A stretch of DNA of 9,971 nucleotides from Candidatus Zymogenus sp. (GTDB taxonomy: Bacteria > Desulfobacterota > Zymogenia > Zymogenales > Zymogenaceae): contig JAUWME010000045.1 of assembly GCA_030613285.1 (NCBI GenBank), positions 1-9,971 on the forward strand, given 5' to 3'. Positions 1-6,734 of the stretch are shown in pieces. Position 1 is the first letter of the stretch. Each line of letters opens with the position of its first letter. Both the position numbers and the translations under genes were made by a program. The notes beneath the pieces were generated by a model. It was given only the letters and a program-made list of their open reading frames with translations, was not told the origin of the DNA and did not search any database.

Positions 1-51
1 ATGATATTTTCGGGGATTAAACCCGCCAAAGTACTTGTCCCCCCGGCTTAG
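1..51 (+). other. Open frame at window edge, possible C-terminal tail of an upstream gene
   Basis: Frame 1 of the plus strand is open from the first base to a TAG at 49-51 and would read MIFSGIKPAKVLVPPA. It could be the tail of a gene lying mainly outside the window. The opposite strand is also open here, so the frame carries little weight. The same bases contain CGGGGA (11-16) facing TCCCCCCG (38-45) with a perfect AAGTACTT palindrome (29-36) between them, so this may instead be a structured intergenic repeat. I cannot decide between the two from 51 bases. Confidence 0.2.
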
Positions 52-142
52 ATATTGATAAGGTATTGACAAATTTCAATTGCTTGTAAATGATAACGCT
101 CATCGGTATTTTGAGATTGCCGCTTTAAAAACTCCAACTACC

Positions 143-266
143 TGTCATTCACTGAGATCGCAGGGTGTGTGGCAATCGTGTTGTTCTACCTACTATCTCA
201 ATTGACTCTACGTGATTGTATACATACAACAAGATTGCCGCGTCGTTCGTGAGTCTAACTACTGAC
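143..266. repeat. Degenerate MITE-like palindromic element
   Basis: The element begins GTCA and ends TGAC. Two 40-base arms (143-182 and 227-266) are imperfect inverted copies, matching at about 22 of 40 positions by hand alignment. The best match is the inner end: GGCAATCGTGTTG at 171-183 against the complement of CAACAAGATTGCC at 227-239, 12 of 13 identical. The outer part is eroded. The pattern GTCATT...GGCAATC recalls a palindromic intergenic repeat common in deltaproteobacterial and related genomes; that family link is from memory. No transposase is present, so any mobility would have depended on a helper elsewhere. Confidence 0.45.
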
Positions 267-316
267 CTTTTAATATAAATATTTCCTCTTGAATGACATT
301 ATGATTTTATTTTAGC

Positions 317-343
317 CTGGATTCACGCTTTCGCGGGAATGAC
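317..343 (-). repeat. Half copy of GTCATTCCCG-type repeat
   Basis: Read on the minus strand, this 27-base unit starts GTCATTCCCGCGAAAGCG and ends TGAATCCAG. It differs at only three of 27 positions from the unit at 9719-9745 near the other end of the window. The sequence is itself a small hairpin (CATTC-CCGCGAAAGCG-TGAATC type). Only one arm is recognisable here; no inverted partner is seen next to it. It belongs to a dispersed repeat family found between genes. Confidence 0.55.
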
Positions 344-363
344 AGTAATTTAGCATTACAACA

Positions 364-403
364 CCCCCCCCAAATCAATAATTCCAGCAACCCCCAACCC
401 CCC
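364..403 (-). other. G-tract cluster, possible G-quadruplex, just past the mutS2 stop
   Basis: On the minus strand, which is the mutS2 transcript strand, G6 (398-403), two Ts, G5 (391-395), a 19-base loop and G8 (364-371) begin ten bases after the mutS2 TAA. The eight-G run could supply two G-tracts, so a three-layer quadruplex is formally possible, although one loop is long. No ordinary hairpin-plus-T-run terminator is visible here. The tracts may shape the 3' end of the mutS2 message, or may simply be homopolymer runs. Confidence 0.35.
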
Positions 404-412
404 AATTAAATA

Positions 413-2797
413 TTACCTGATCCCTACTGTTGTGACTCCGATGTTTGCACCTTCTGGCTTGATATCGAGGACGTGGCTGTGTTCTTTTAGGTGCTCTTGG
501 ATACCTTTTTTTAGCCTGCCTGTGCCTCGTCCGTGGATAATGTCCAGCTCTTCGAGTCCTCCCATGACGGCATTGTCGATGGCTTTGTCGACAACGAAAA
601 TTGCCTCTTCGACCCTGAGGCCGATTACGTTTATTTCGGTTTTTGGGTCTGAATAAATCTCTTGAGTTATAACGTTTACACTTTTTGCAGTTGGGGTCTC
701 TTTTGTTAGCTCGTCTGAATCTATCCAAACCCTCTTTCCACCGATCTCGACCTCGGCTCTTGCCGGTTGGCCTTCTTGATCAGATTGAATGTTTATCAGG
801 GTTCCCTTTAGTGCAAGTCCCTTAATGGAAATTGTATCTCCGGAAGATGGTTGATATATCTTATCTTCATCGGCTTTGCTGTTTATGGGTGACGCATAAT
901 CTGGGTTCGGGATTTCATTTATTAGACTTCGTTTTGTATCGTAAAACTCTCTGTGGAGCTCTCCCTTTTTTACTGTACTGTTATCCACCGAGGTGAAAAT
1001 TATTTTAAATCGATCCTCGTATTTTTTTAGGGTCTCCTTGAGTTCGTCTTTGAAGGAATCTAATATAGTATTTCTTTTGTCTTTGATGCTTGAGATGAGG
1101 AGCGTAAATTGTGTCTCAAGCTTTACGAAGCGTCTTTTAATTTCATTGATAGCGCTCATCTCCTCTACAACCTTCACGTGCTCCTGCTCGAGAGTTACAA
1201 CAAGGTCGCTCAAACGCTTTCCTTCTTTAGTGAGATTTTTCTTTGCATTTTGGACAACTTCTTTTGGGAGGTTTAGGGTCTTTGCTACCATGAGGGCGTT
1301 ACTTCCGCCGGGGATTCCATATTTAAGTTTGTAGAGTGGTCTTTCTGTAGCTTCGTTGAATACAACCGAGACATTGACGGCACCCTCCCTATTTAAGGCA
1401 TACGTCTTCAGTATGTTTAGATGCGTTGTCACGAGAATGGTTGCATTTTTTTTACTTAAATAATCGAGGGCAGCGATGGCCAAAGCGCCACCTTCTTCAG
1501 GGTCAGTTCCAGACATAATTTCGTCGATGAGCACCAAGGAGCCATTTCCGGCGTCTGATAGGATATATTTGAGTCTTGTAATTTTAGCGGAGAAAGTGGA
1601 GAGTTTGCCCTCGATGTCTTGTTCATCGCCGATGTCTGCAAAAACATCTTTGAAGGGAACGACACGGCTTCCTTCTGAAACCGGAATGGGTATGCCGGTT
1701 TTGAACATCAACGTCAAAAGTCCCAGGGTTTTTAGGGCTGCTGTCTTACCGCCGGTGTTTGCCCCGGATAGCACAACTATTCTTCTGTCGCCCCCGATTT
1801 CAATATTGATGGGAACCACGTCTGGGTTGTCAAATTTCCACCTTCTTTTTTCTTTATCATTAAGGGACAAAAGGGGATGCTTGGCGCCGATAAACGACAA
1901 GGTGCCGGATTCATCCACCTCTGGTGAGATTCCATTCATTGCATCGGCGGCCAACGCCCTTGCCAGAAGTGTGTCCAATTTAAGAATAATTTTGTGGTTA
2001 TTTTCCACAATTTCTTTTGAGTCATTAATTTCAGAGGAGAGGCGTTTTAGTATCCTTATCTCTTCGTCATTTTCATTTCTTGCCAAAAATGAGAGGTCGT
2101 TGTTGATGTCCAGAGATTTTAATGGCTCAATATATAGGGTGGCCCCTGTGTTTGATCTGTCGTGGATTATGCCGGGAACGCGTCCCCGGAAATCTACTTT
2201 GATGGGCAGAACGTAGCGTCCGTTTCTTAAGGCAATGACCGATTCTTGGAGGGCGTCTTTTAGTGATGACGATTCAATCATTGACAAAAGGAGGCGGTTG
2301 ATTGCTTCTCGCTTCTTTTTCATATCTTTTCTGATTTCGTGCAATTGGTCGCTGGCGCTATCTAAAATTTCTCCCCGAGGGCCCAGTGTCCGCTCGATGT
2401 TTTTTTCAAGATCGGGCAGCGGGACAATCTGGTCTGTCAGCGTGGCTGTCAGCGGATATTTTTTTCGTATCGCGTTTACAAAAGACCTGATTCTTCGGTG
2501 TGTGGTAATATTTGATCCGATATCTTTTATTTCGTGGGGTGTCAGGTACGTCCCCACAGCTCTTGTCTTTTCAAAGAGGAGTGAGACGAGGCTGATTCCT
2601 GAAAGGGGAATTCTTCCCTCGATGGCGTTAATCTCCCGAATCTCTGATACTGTCTTGTGGGTCATTACCATATCATGGACATCGGAGATGGGAGAGAGAG
2701 CAAGACAGGCGTCCGTGCCGGGGGTGGTTGCGGCAAAATCGGACACGAGCTCCAATATTTTTGGATATTCGAGAACTGTTAGCGTGCGGTTGTCCAT
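413..2797 (-). CDS. mutS2: MutS2 family ATPase with C-terminal Smr domain
   Basis: The 794-residue protein is of normal MutS2 length and has the family order. It has an N-terminal MutS-core/lever region opening with LTVLEYPKILELVSDFAA. An ABC-type ATPase follows, with Walker A GANTGGKT at about 344-351, a STFSAKI signature region near 400 and Walker B LVLIDE near 424. Then come a long charged coiled coil (about 515-635), a small beta domain (about 650-690) and an Smr domain (about 715-794) with IIHGRGTGRLKKGI. The first Smr motif reads INVIG rather than LDLRG. MutS2 proteins do not do mismatch repair; they are known as suppressors of recombination in Helicobacter and as collided-ribosome rescue factors in Bacillus. 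The ATG gives the expected N-terminus, but no Shine-Dalgarno is evident before it. A 330-base gap separates it from yqeY, so it is probably transcribed on its own. Confidence 0.95.
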   Translation of the reverse strand: MDNRTLTVLEYPKILELVSDFAATTPGTDACLALSPISDVHDMVMTHKTVSEIREINAIEGRIPLSGISLVSLLFEKTRAVGTYLTPHEIKDIGSNITTHRRIRSFVNAIRKKYPLTATLTDQIVPLPDLEKNIERTLGPRGEILDSASDQLHEIRKDMKKKREAINRLLLSMIESSSLKDALQESVIALRNGRYVLPIKVDFRGRVPGIIHDRSNTGATLYIEPLKSLDINNDLSFLARNENDEEIRILKRLSSEINDSKEIVENNHKIILKLDTLLARALAADAMNGISPEVDESGTLSFIGAKHPLLSLNDKEKRRWKFDNPDVVPINIEIGGDRRIVVLSGANTGGKTAALKTLGLLTLMFKTGIPIPVSEGSRVVPFKDVFADIGDEQDIEGKLSTFSAKITRLKYILSDAGNGSLVLIDEIMSGTDPEEGGALAIAALDYLSKKNATILVTTHLNILKTYALNREGAVNVSVVFNEATERPLYKLKYGIPGGSNALMVAKTLNLPKEVVQNAKKNLTKEGKRLSDLVVTLEQEHVKVVEEMSAINEIKRRFVKLETQFTLLISSIKDKRNTILDSFKDELKETLKKYEDRFKIIFTSVDNSTVKKGELHREFYDTKRSLINEIPNPDYASPINSKADEDKIYQPSSGDTISIKGLALKGTLINIQSDQEGQPARAEVEIGGKRVWIDSDELTKETPTAKSVNVITQEIYSDPKTEINVIGLRVEEAIFVVDKAIDNAVMGGLEELDIIHGRGTGRLKKGIQEHLKEHSHVLDIKPEGANIGVTTVGIR

Positions 2798-3127
2798 AGG
2801 GTTATTTGGGTTATCAATTTAGAGATATTGCATTAATATCAAAGTTACAATTTTGAACGAAATTTAATCAACATATCGAACAAACGTATCGACCAAGTGT
2901 ATTGACCGAGATACAATGTTGTCTATCAAAGGTTTACTGCTAACGACGCCATTACAAAACAGAAAAACCGAAATATTAAACAGAGCAAATAAACGAAGAT
3001 GTTTTTACGAGTGGTGCGCCAGAGAAATACAATATGGTGCAAGGCAAAGGTGCGTCAGTTGTGTCAATGGACTAATCCAAACAAATGAGGCTTTCTATTG
3101 AGCAATAAGCTGAAATATATTTTAACT
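2798..3127. other. Intergenic region between yqeY and mutS2
   Basis: No gene is supported in these 330 bases. An open frame at 2916-3101 (plus, 61 codons) has no Shine-Dalgarno and no recognisable motif beyond one CxxC, and I do not call it. The mutS2 promoter must lie here; the best minus-strand candidate I find is TTGTAA, 17 bases, TATCTC, which is weak. Three tandem 13-bp units lie at 2872-2910. No T-tailed hairpin is apparent after yqeY. Confidence 0.5.
2872..2910. repeat. Three degenerate 13-bp tandem repeats upstream of mutS2
   Basis: The consecutive units are catatcgaacaaa (2872-2884), cgtatcgaccaag (2885-2897) and tgtattgaccgag (2898-2910). Neighbouring units agree at 10 of 13 positions. 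They end 75 bases upstream of the mutS2 start. They could be a cluster of protein-binding sites or an accidental low-copy duplication. Confidence 0.4.
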
Positions 3128-3577
3128 TCATAGAGATGAAAGCGCTGCCTTGACCATGCCACTTACTACCTTGCCGTCTGCCCTTCCTGTTGTTTCAACC
3201 ATCAGAAGTTTCATAACCTTTCCCATATCTTTTGGGCCAGCGGCCCCGGACTCAGCAATGGCGTTTTCTATTAGAGTTTTTAGTTCATCTTCGGTGAGTT
3301 CTTCGGGGAGGTATTCCCGCAAGATTTTTAGTTCTTCCTCCTCCTTTTTGATGAGGTCATCGCGCCCTGCTTTACTAAATTCTTCGATGGATTCTTTTCT
3401 CAATTTTGCCTGAGAGTTTATGGCTTGGAGGAGTTCATTGTCTGTGAGTTCATCCTTTTTTTCTATTTCTCTGTTTTTTATGGTAGTTTTTACCATGCGA
3501 ATGACAGAAAGCCTGACTTTATCTTTTGCCTTTTGCGCTGTTATAAGGTCGCTGTCGAGTTGTTCTTTAAGTGACAT
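3128..3577 (-). CDS. yqeY: YqeY-like GatB/YqeY domain protein
   Basis: The 149-residue protein beginning MSLKEQLDSDLITAQKAKDK is a full-length member of the GatB/YqeY family. It has the typical charged N-terminal helical part, the ELTDNELLQAI and EELKILREYLPEELTEDEL segments and a C-terminal GKVMKLLM...GRADGKVVSGMVKAAL stretch resembling the tail domain of the GatB subunit of tRNA amidotransferase. The cellular role of stand-alone YqeY is not firmly known; a tRNA-linked function is assumed from the GatB likeness. I chose the ATG at 3575-3577. It has GAGGG ten bases upstream and matches the family N-terminus, and the in-frame ATG at 3655 lies upstream of the -35 box called at 3647-3652, so it would not be in the message. 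Confidence 0.9.
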   Translation of the reverse strand: MSLKEQLDSDLITAQKAKDKVRLSVIRMVKTTIKNREIEKKDELTDNELLQAINSQAKLRKESIEEFSKAGRDDLIKKEEEELKILREYLPEELTEDELKTLIENAIAESGAAGPKDMGKVMKLLMVETTGRADGKVVSGMVKAALSSL

Positions 3578-3623
3578 GGTGATATTACCCTCTTGCTTTG
3601 AATTTGCAGAATCTAAAACCATT

Positions 3624-3652
3624 ATAATATCTTTATTCTCAAAAATTGTCAA
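3624..3652 (-). promoter_or_regulatory. Sigma70-type promoter for yqeY
   Basis: On the minus strand a perfect TTGACA (3647-3652), a 17-base spacer and TATTAT (3624-3629) precede the yqeY start by about 47 bases. This predicts a leader of roughly 40 bases. It also supports the short 149-residue start, because the longer frame would begin upstream of the -35. Confidence 0.75.
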
Positions 3653-3715
3653 CAAATTTTTAGTGCATTAAATGGATATTAAAGAAAGTTTTGAACATTT
3701 TTTGTGCAATAATCC

Positions 3716-3743
3716 TTGAATTAAAACATTTTACTATTATATT
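3716..3743 (+). promoter_or_regulatory. Sigma70-type promoter for the metallophosphoesterase gene
   Basis: TTGAAT (3716-3721), a 16-base spacer and TATATT (3738-3743) lie 47 bases before the TTG start of the phosphoesterase. The predicted start point is near 3750. The divergent yqeY promoter is about 65 bases away, and no clear operator palindrome lies between the two. Confidence 0.6.
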
Positions 3744-3790
3744 AGGTAGAATGTATTTAGCTAAAAACCAATTTTAAGGGGACAATCAAC

Positions 3791-4954
3791 TTGGATAATC
3801 TGAAATCATTTATTATCTTTTTGACTATATTCTGCGGAATTTATTTCTCGATGAATTTGTACGTTCTCTTAAAGGCGAATTTGGCGCTCCAGCTAAACGG
3901 CGCGCCATTTTTGATATTTGCCGCTATCTTCTTTTTAATATCTCTTGCTTTTCCTGCGAGCTTTCTTTTGGAGCGTACAATTTCTGTGGAAATCTCCCCG
4001 ATTTTCGCATGGGTTGGAGCGTTCTGGCTTGGGGCGATTATCTACTTTTTCTTGATTGGACTTGTTGTGGATATTGTAAGATTTTCCAACTATATCTTCT
4101 CTTACATCCCAGAGGCATTATTTGATCATAGGCTCATCATCGGAAGGACGCTATTTGTGGTTGTAGTCTTGACGATAACGGCAGTTTTGTTTGGAGGGTA
4201 CCGCCACACAAAAGATATCAAGATCAGAAGACTTGAGCTTGCCGTGAATGATCTTTCGGTAGATTCAAATCCACTGAATATTGTTTTTTTCTCCGATGTC
4301 CACCTGGGGAAGATGGTCAACGAAGATAAACTTGAAAAAGTGGTTAATCTGGTAAATGGGGAACAACCTGACATTATACTCATCGGTGGGGACCTCTTTG
4401 ACGATGATGTGCACACTCTTTTTCCAATGAAGAAGACATTGGCAAAGTTGAAGGCAAAATATGGTGTGTATGGAGTGTTGGGCAACCACGAGTTTTACCT
4501 TGGGGCAGATACTTCAACTCGTTTTATGGAGTTGGCAAATATCAATGTATTAAGAGACAAAATTATAACGATACCCGGCGTTGTGAATATCCTGGGACTT
4601 GACGATTACACCAATGGGCGGGGAAAGAGGATGAGAGATAATGAGGCCTTGAGGAAAATTATTGAAAAGAGAGACAGCAACCTTCCGACTATTCTTGTTA
4701 CCCACACTCCGGTATTTCTGGAGAACTATTCGGCGGCAGGTATCGACCTTGCCCTATTTGGGCATACCCACAACGGCCAGTTTTTTCCATTTAATCTTGT
4801 TACAAACGCAATCTTCAAGATAAGCTATGGTTACGGCAGGGTAGGGGATATGCACGTATATGTAAGCAGCGGCGTTGGGACGTGGGGGCCGCCCATCAGG
4901 GTTTTGACAGATGTGGAGATTGTAAAGATAACATTGTCGAGTGGAAGAAAATAG
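3791..4954 (+). CDS. Membrane-anchored metallophosphoesterase (YkuE/YaeI-like)
   Basis: The 387-residue protein has four hydrophobic N-terminal segments (about 6-27, 40-60, 71-96, 122-138), then a calcineurin-type phosphoesterase domain. The metal-binding motifs are complete and in order: SDVHLG with D169 and H171, GGDLFDDD with D201, GNHE at 231-234, VTHTP with H305 and GHTHNGQ with H325 and H327. Related proteins hydrolyse phosphodiester or phosphoanhydride bonds at the membrane, for example in lipid A precursor or other lipid metabolism, with two metal ions; the substrate here cannot be named. The TTG start at 3791 is chosen because AAGGGG (3776-3781) sits nine bases upstream; the next ATG (3851) would cut into the first membrane segment. 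The gene stands alone and ends 67 bases from the converging deacetylase gene. Confidence 0.88.
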   Translation: MDNLKSFIIFLTIFCGIYFSMNLYVLLKANLALQLNGAPFLIFAAIFFLISLAFPASFLLERTISVEISPIFAWVGAFWLGAIIYFFLIGLVVDIVRFSNYIFSYIPEALFDHRLIIGRTLFVVVVLTITAVLFGGYRHTKDIKIRRLELAVNDLSVDSNPLNIVFFSDVHLGKMVNEDKLEKVVNLVNGEQPDIILIGGDLFDDDVHTLFPMKKTLAKLKAKYGVYGVLGNHEFYLGADTSTRFMELANINVLRDKIITIPGVVNILGLDDYTNGRGKRMRDNEALRKIIEKRDSNLPTILVTHTPVFLENYSAAGIDLALFGHTHNGQFFPFNLVTNAIFKISYGYGRVGDMHVYVSSGVGTWGPPIRVLTDVEIVKITLSSGRK

Positions 4955-5021
4955 ACAAACCGTGTCAGTCTGGTACTGAACAAGAAAAGATTGTGTTACC
5001 ATTTGCGACAGCTCTCGATTT

Positions 5022-5786
5022 CTATTCCATCCCTTCAATGAGGTTCAAGGCATTTATCCCAAGGTCTGGGATGTAATATCCTCCTTCAAGAAGGGCAAAC
5101 CGCCGTCCATTTGCAAATTTGTCAGCAGACTCCTTTACAATTTTCCCGATTGTCTTGTAGTCATCGGTGGTAAAAGTCCCCCCCCAGTCTTTAATGTATT
5201 TATCAAAGCCAGCGCTGACGCAGATGATGTCAAACGGTGCGGCCCTTTCAAGGCCGTCTTTTACTTCGGCAAGAGCTATGAGGGCGTTGTCAGATTGGAT
5301 GTTGACAACAGTTACGTCGTCTCGGTTTGAAAAGAAGTTGTCGGTGCCGTCGCCAAAGTGTAGGTCGATATCGAGGATGACAGCCCTTTTAATCTTCTTT
5401 TCTACAATCATCTTTTCCACCGCAATGGCTGAGTTGTTAAAAAAACAAAAACCCCAATTGCTGTCAGGGCTTGCGTGGTGGCCGGGTGGACGGATGAGTC
5501 CAAAGGCCGGTGTTTCTTCAAGGGCGATTTCGGCTGTCATAATTGCGCCGCCTGCAGAAAGGAGGGCCGTATTAAAACGATCGATGTCCCTCTTTTCGGA
5601 CTCGAAAAGACGCGGCTTGTGAACCAACAGAATGTCAGCCTCAAGGGCCGGCTCTGGTGTAACGAACTCGTAACCATGGCTGGAAAGCTCCTGATGTATC
5701 ACCCTTATCCTCTCTGGTTGTTCCACAGAAGCCGTGGGGTAGTCAGTGAGGAATTGCTTATGATATACTATTTTTGTGTCTGGCAT
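5022..5786 (-). CDS. Compact histone-deacetylase-family (acetylpolyamine/acetoin-type) hydrolase
   Basis: The 254-residue protein carries the zinc-dependent deacetylase motifs. These are the active-site His pair in RPPGHHA (H103, H104), GFCFFNN (112-118), the metal-binding ILDIDLHFGDGT (D141, H143), SAGFD with the third metal ligand D195, and LEGGYY with the likely catalytic tyrosine Y237. Family members remove acetyl groups from lysines, polyamines or acetoin-related substrates; the substrate here is unknown. It is shorter than the usual 300 or more residues. About 30 residues are missing between the DIDLH motif and SAGFD, where the family normally has the loop before a PLPPG-like segment. 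The ATG at 5784-5786 has GGGAG seven bases upstream. It follows the ECF ATPase gene on the same strand by 174 bases, so read-through is possible but a shared operon is unproved. Confidence 0.88.
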   Translation of the reverse strand: MPDTKIVYHKQFLTDYPTASVEQPERIRVIHQELSSHGYEFVTPEPALEADILLVHKPRLFESEKRDIDRFNTALLSAGGAIMTAEIALEETPAFGLIRPPGHHASPDSNWGFCFFNNSAIAVEKMIVEKKIKRAVILDIDLHFGDGTDNFFSNRDDVTVVNIQSDNALIALAEVKDGLERAAPFDIICVSAGFDKYIKDWGGTFTTDDYKTIGKIVKESADKFANGRRFALLEGGYYIPDLGINALNLIEGME

Positions 5787-5960
5787 TGATTTTCTCCCAG
5801 AAATTTACAAATATTGGTTTTTCCTGATTTCGAGTCTGAAAAATACTGCTTTGAAGCGGGGGAGAATGTTACTATTACCCATATACAGTGAGCATAGTGT
5901 TTACACATAAACAATTGGCTTAAAGCCCATTGCATTAATTCTTTAACTGTAATATGGCTG

Positions 5961-6686
5961 TCAATCAAAATAGAGCTTCAAATCCTTGAGTAACTTCTTG
6001 TCAGACAAAAGTTCATCAATAGGCATATCAGCCACAATCTTTCCCTTGTCCATAACAATCCCCCTCGTTGCAAGGTCTAATGCCAGATCAATGTTATGGG
6101 TGATGATCAGCTTTGTTTTTTCGATGGAGTTGATGACCCTCTTAAGATCGTGGACGCCTTCGGGATCGAGGTTTGCGGTGGGTTCATCAAAGGCCACAAT
6201 GTCAGGCTTCATTGAGAGGATTGTGGCAATGGCGGCGCGCTTTTTTTCGCCGTGGCTGAGGTGGTGGGCTGAGCGTTTTTCAAAGCCTGAAAGTCCCATG
6301 GCAGAAATCGCCCCTGTTACTCTCCTTTCTACCTCTTCTTTTGAAAGCCCCATATTGTTTGGGCCAAATGCAACGTCCTCATACACTGTTGGACAAAAAA
6401 GTTGATCTTCGGGATTTTGAAACACGATCCCAATCTTTTTTCTCACGGCGCGAACGCTCTTTTCGGTTAGTTCAATCCCAGCGATTGCAATATGTCCCTC
6501 TCCCATGATAAGGCCGGGAAGTGTCAGGAGCAGGGTCGATTTACCCGCGCCATTTTTGCCCAGGATTGCCACAGATTCATTTTTTTCAATGGATAGATTT
6601 ACGCCGTTAAGCGCCCTTGTGCCATCGTGATATGTAAATGACAAATTTTCAATGACTATATCGTGAGAGTTAGTGGAAGTGTCGAT
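5961..6686 (-). CDS. ECF transporter ATPase (CbiO/EcfA-like), apparent AUC start
   Basis: This is the ATP-binding subunit of an energy-coupling factor transporter. From the start proposed here (241 residues) it has the beta strand IVIENLSFTYHDG, Walker A GKNGAGKST (43-51), the Q-loop VFQNPEDQLF (Q90) typical of CbiO-type ATPases, signature LSHGEKKRAAIA (143-154), Walker B IVAFDEPTANLD (D167, E168) and the switch histidine in IITHN (H197). The first in-frame conventional codon is TTG at 6642-6644, but it removes the first beta strand and has no Shine-Dalgarno. Upstream the frame is open to a TGA without any ATG, GTG or TTG. An ATC at 6684-6686 sits eight bases after AGGAG (6695-6699), so AUC initiation is the best reading. 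The gene lies 48 bases after the T-component stop, in one operon. Substrate is probably cobalt, nickel or a vitamin. Confidence 0.88.
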   Translation of the reverse strand: MDTSTNSHDIVIENLSFTYHDGTRALNGVNLSIEKNESVAILGKNGAGKSTLLLTLPGLIMGEGHIAIAGIELTEKSVRAVRKKIGIVFQNPEDQLFCPTVYEDVAFGPNNMGLSKEEVERRVTGAISAMGLSGFEKRSAHHLSHGEKKRAAIATILSMKPDIVAFDEPTANLDPEGVHDLKRVINSIEKTKLIITHNIDLALDLATRGIVMDKGKIVADMPIDELLSDKKLLKDLKLYFD

Positions 6687-6699
6687 TTTATTTTCTCCT
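6684..6699 (-). promoter_or_regulatory. Ribosome-binding site and AUC start of the ECF ATPase
   Basis: AGGAG at 6695-6699 (minus) is eight bases from an in-frame ATC at 6684-6686. No ATG, GTG or TTG occurs between the upstream in-frame TGA and the TTG at 6642. This site therefore decides the start. Confidence 0.5.
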
Positions 6700-6734
6700 G
6701 AGTTTGTTTGTTCAATAAAATTTCAGTAAACTAT

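Larger units (their letters stand above)
52..412. other. Non-coding spacer downstream of mutS2
   Basis: This 361-base stretch has no credible gene on either strand; the frame that crosses its right end (375-728, minus) is a shadow of mutS2. It holds a degenerate palindromic element (143-266), a single half of a second repeat family (317-343) and C-runs at 364-403. A TTGACA at 66-71 has no good -10 at 16-18 bases and no gene after it, so it is not called as a promoter. A small palindrome TTGTAT-AC-ATACAA lies at 216-229, in the central part of the palindromic element. Confidence 0.6.

Noticed and set aside
375..728. Open frame of 117 codons, minus strand, Arg-rich
   Set aside because: It overlaps the mutS2 Smr region in another frame and its Arg/Lys-rich translation is typical of a shadow.
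1476..2216. Long open frame of 246 codons antisense to mutS2
   Set aside because: It is a shadow of the mutS2 coding strand; the translation is Ser/Leu-rich without motifs, and mutS2 is unambiguous.
2916..3101. Open frame of 61 codons, plus strand, with a CxxC
   Set aside because: No Shine-Dalgarno, no recognisable domain, basic low-information composition, and it runs against both neighbouring genes.
3578..3655. N-terminal extension of the yqeY product from the ATG at 3653-3655
   Set aside because: The extension would begin upstream of the predicted -35 box, is not family-like, and the ATG at 3575 has a good ribosome-binding site.
4962..4982. TCAGT-CTGGT-ACTGA inverted repeat between the converging genes as a bidirectional terminator
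   Set aside because: Five-pair stem without a T-run on either side; not distinguishable from chance.
5920..5940. Small GGCT-TTA-AGCC hairpin downstream of the ECF ATPase as a terminator
   Set aside because: The stem is only four pairs and no clean T-run follows on the minus strand.
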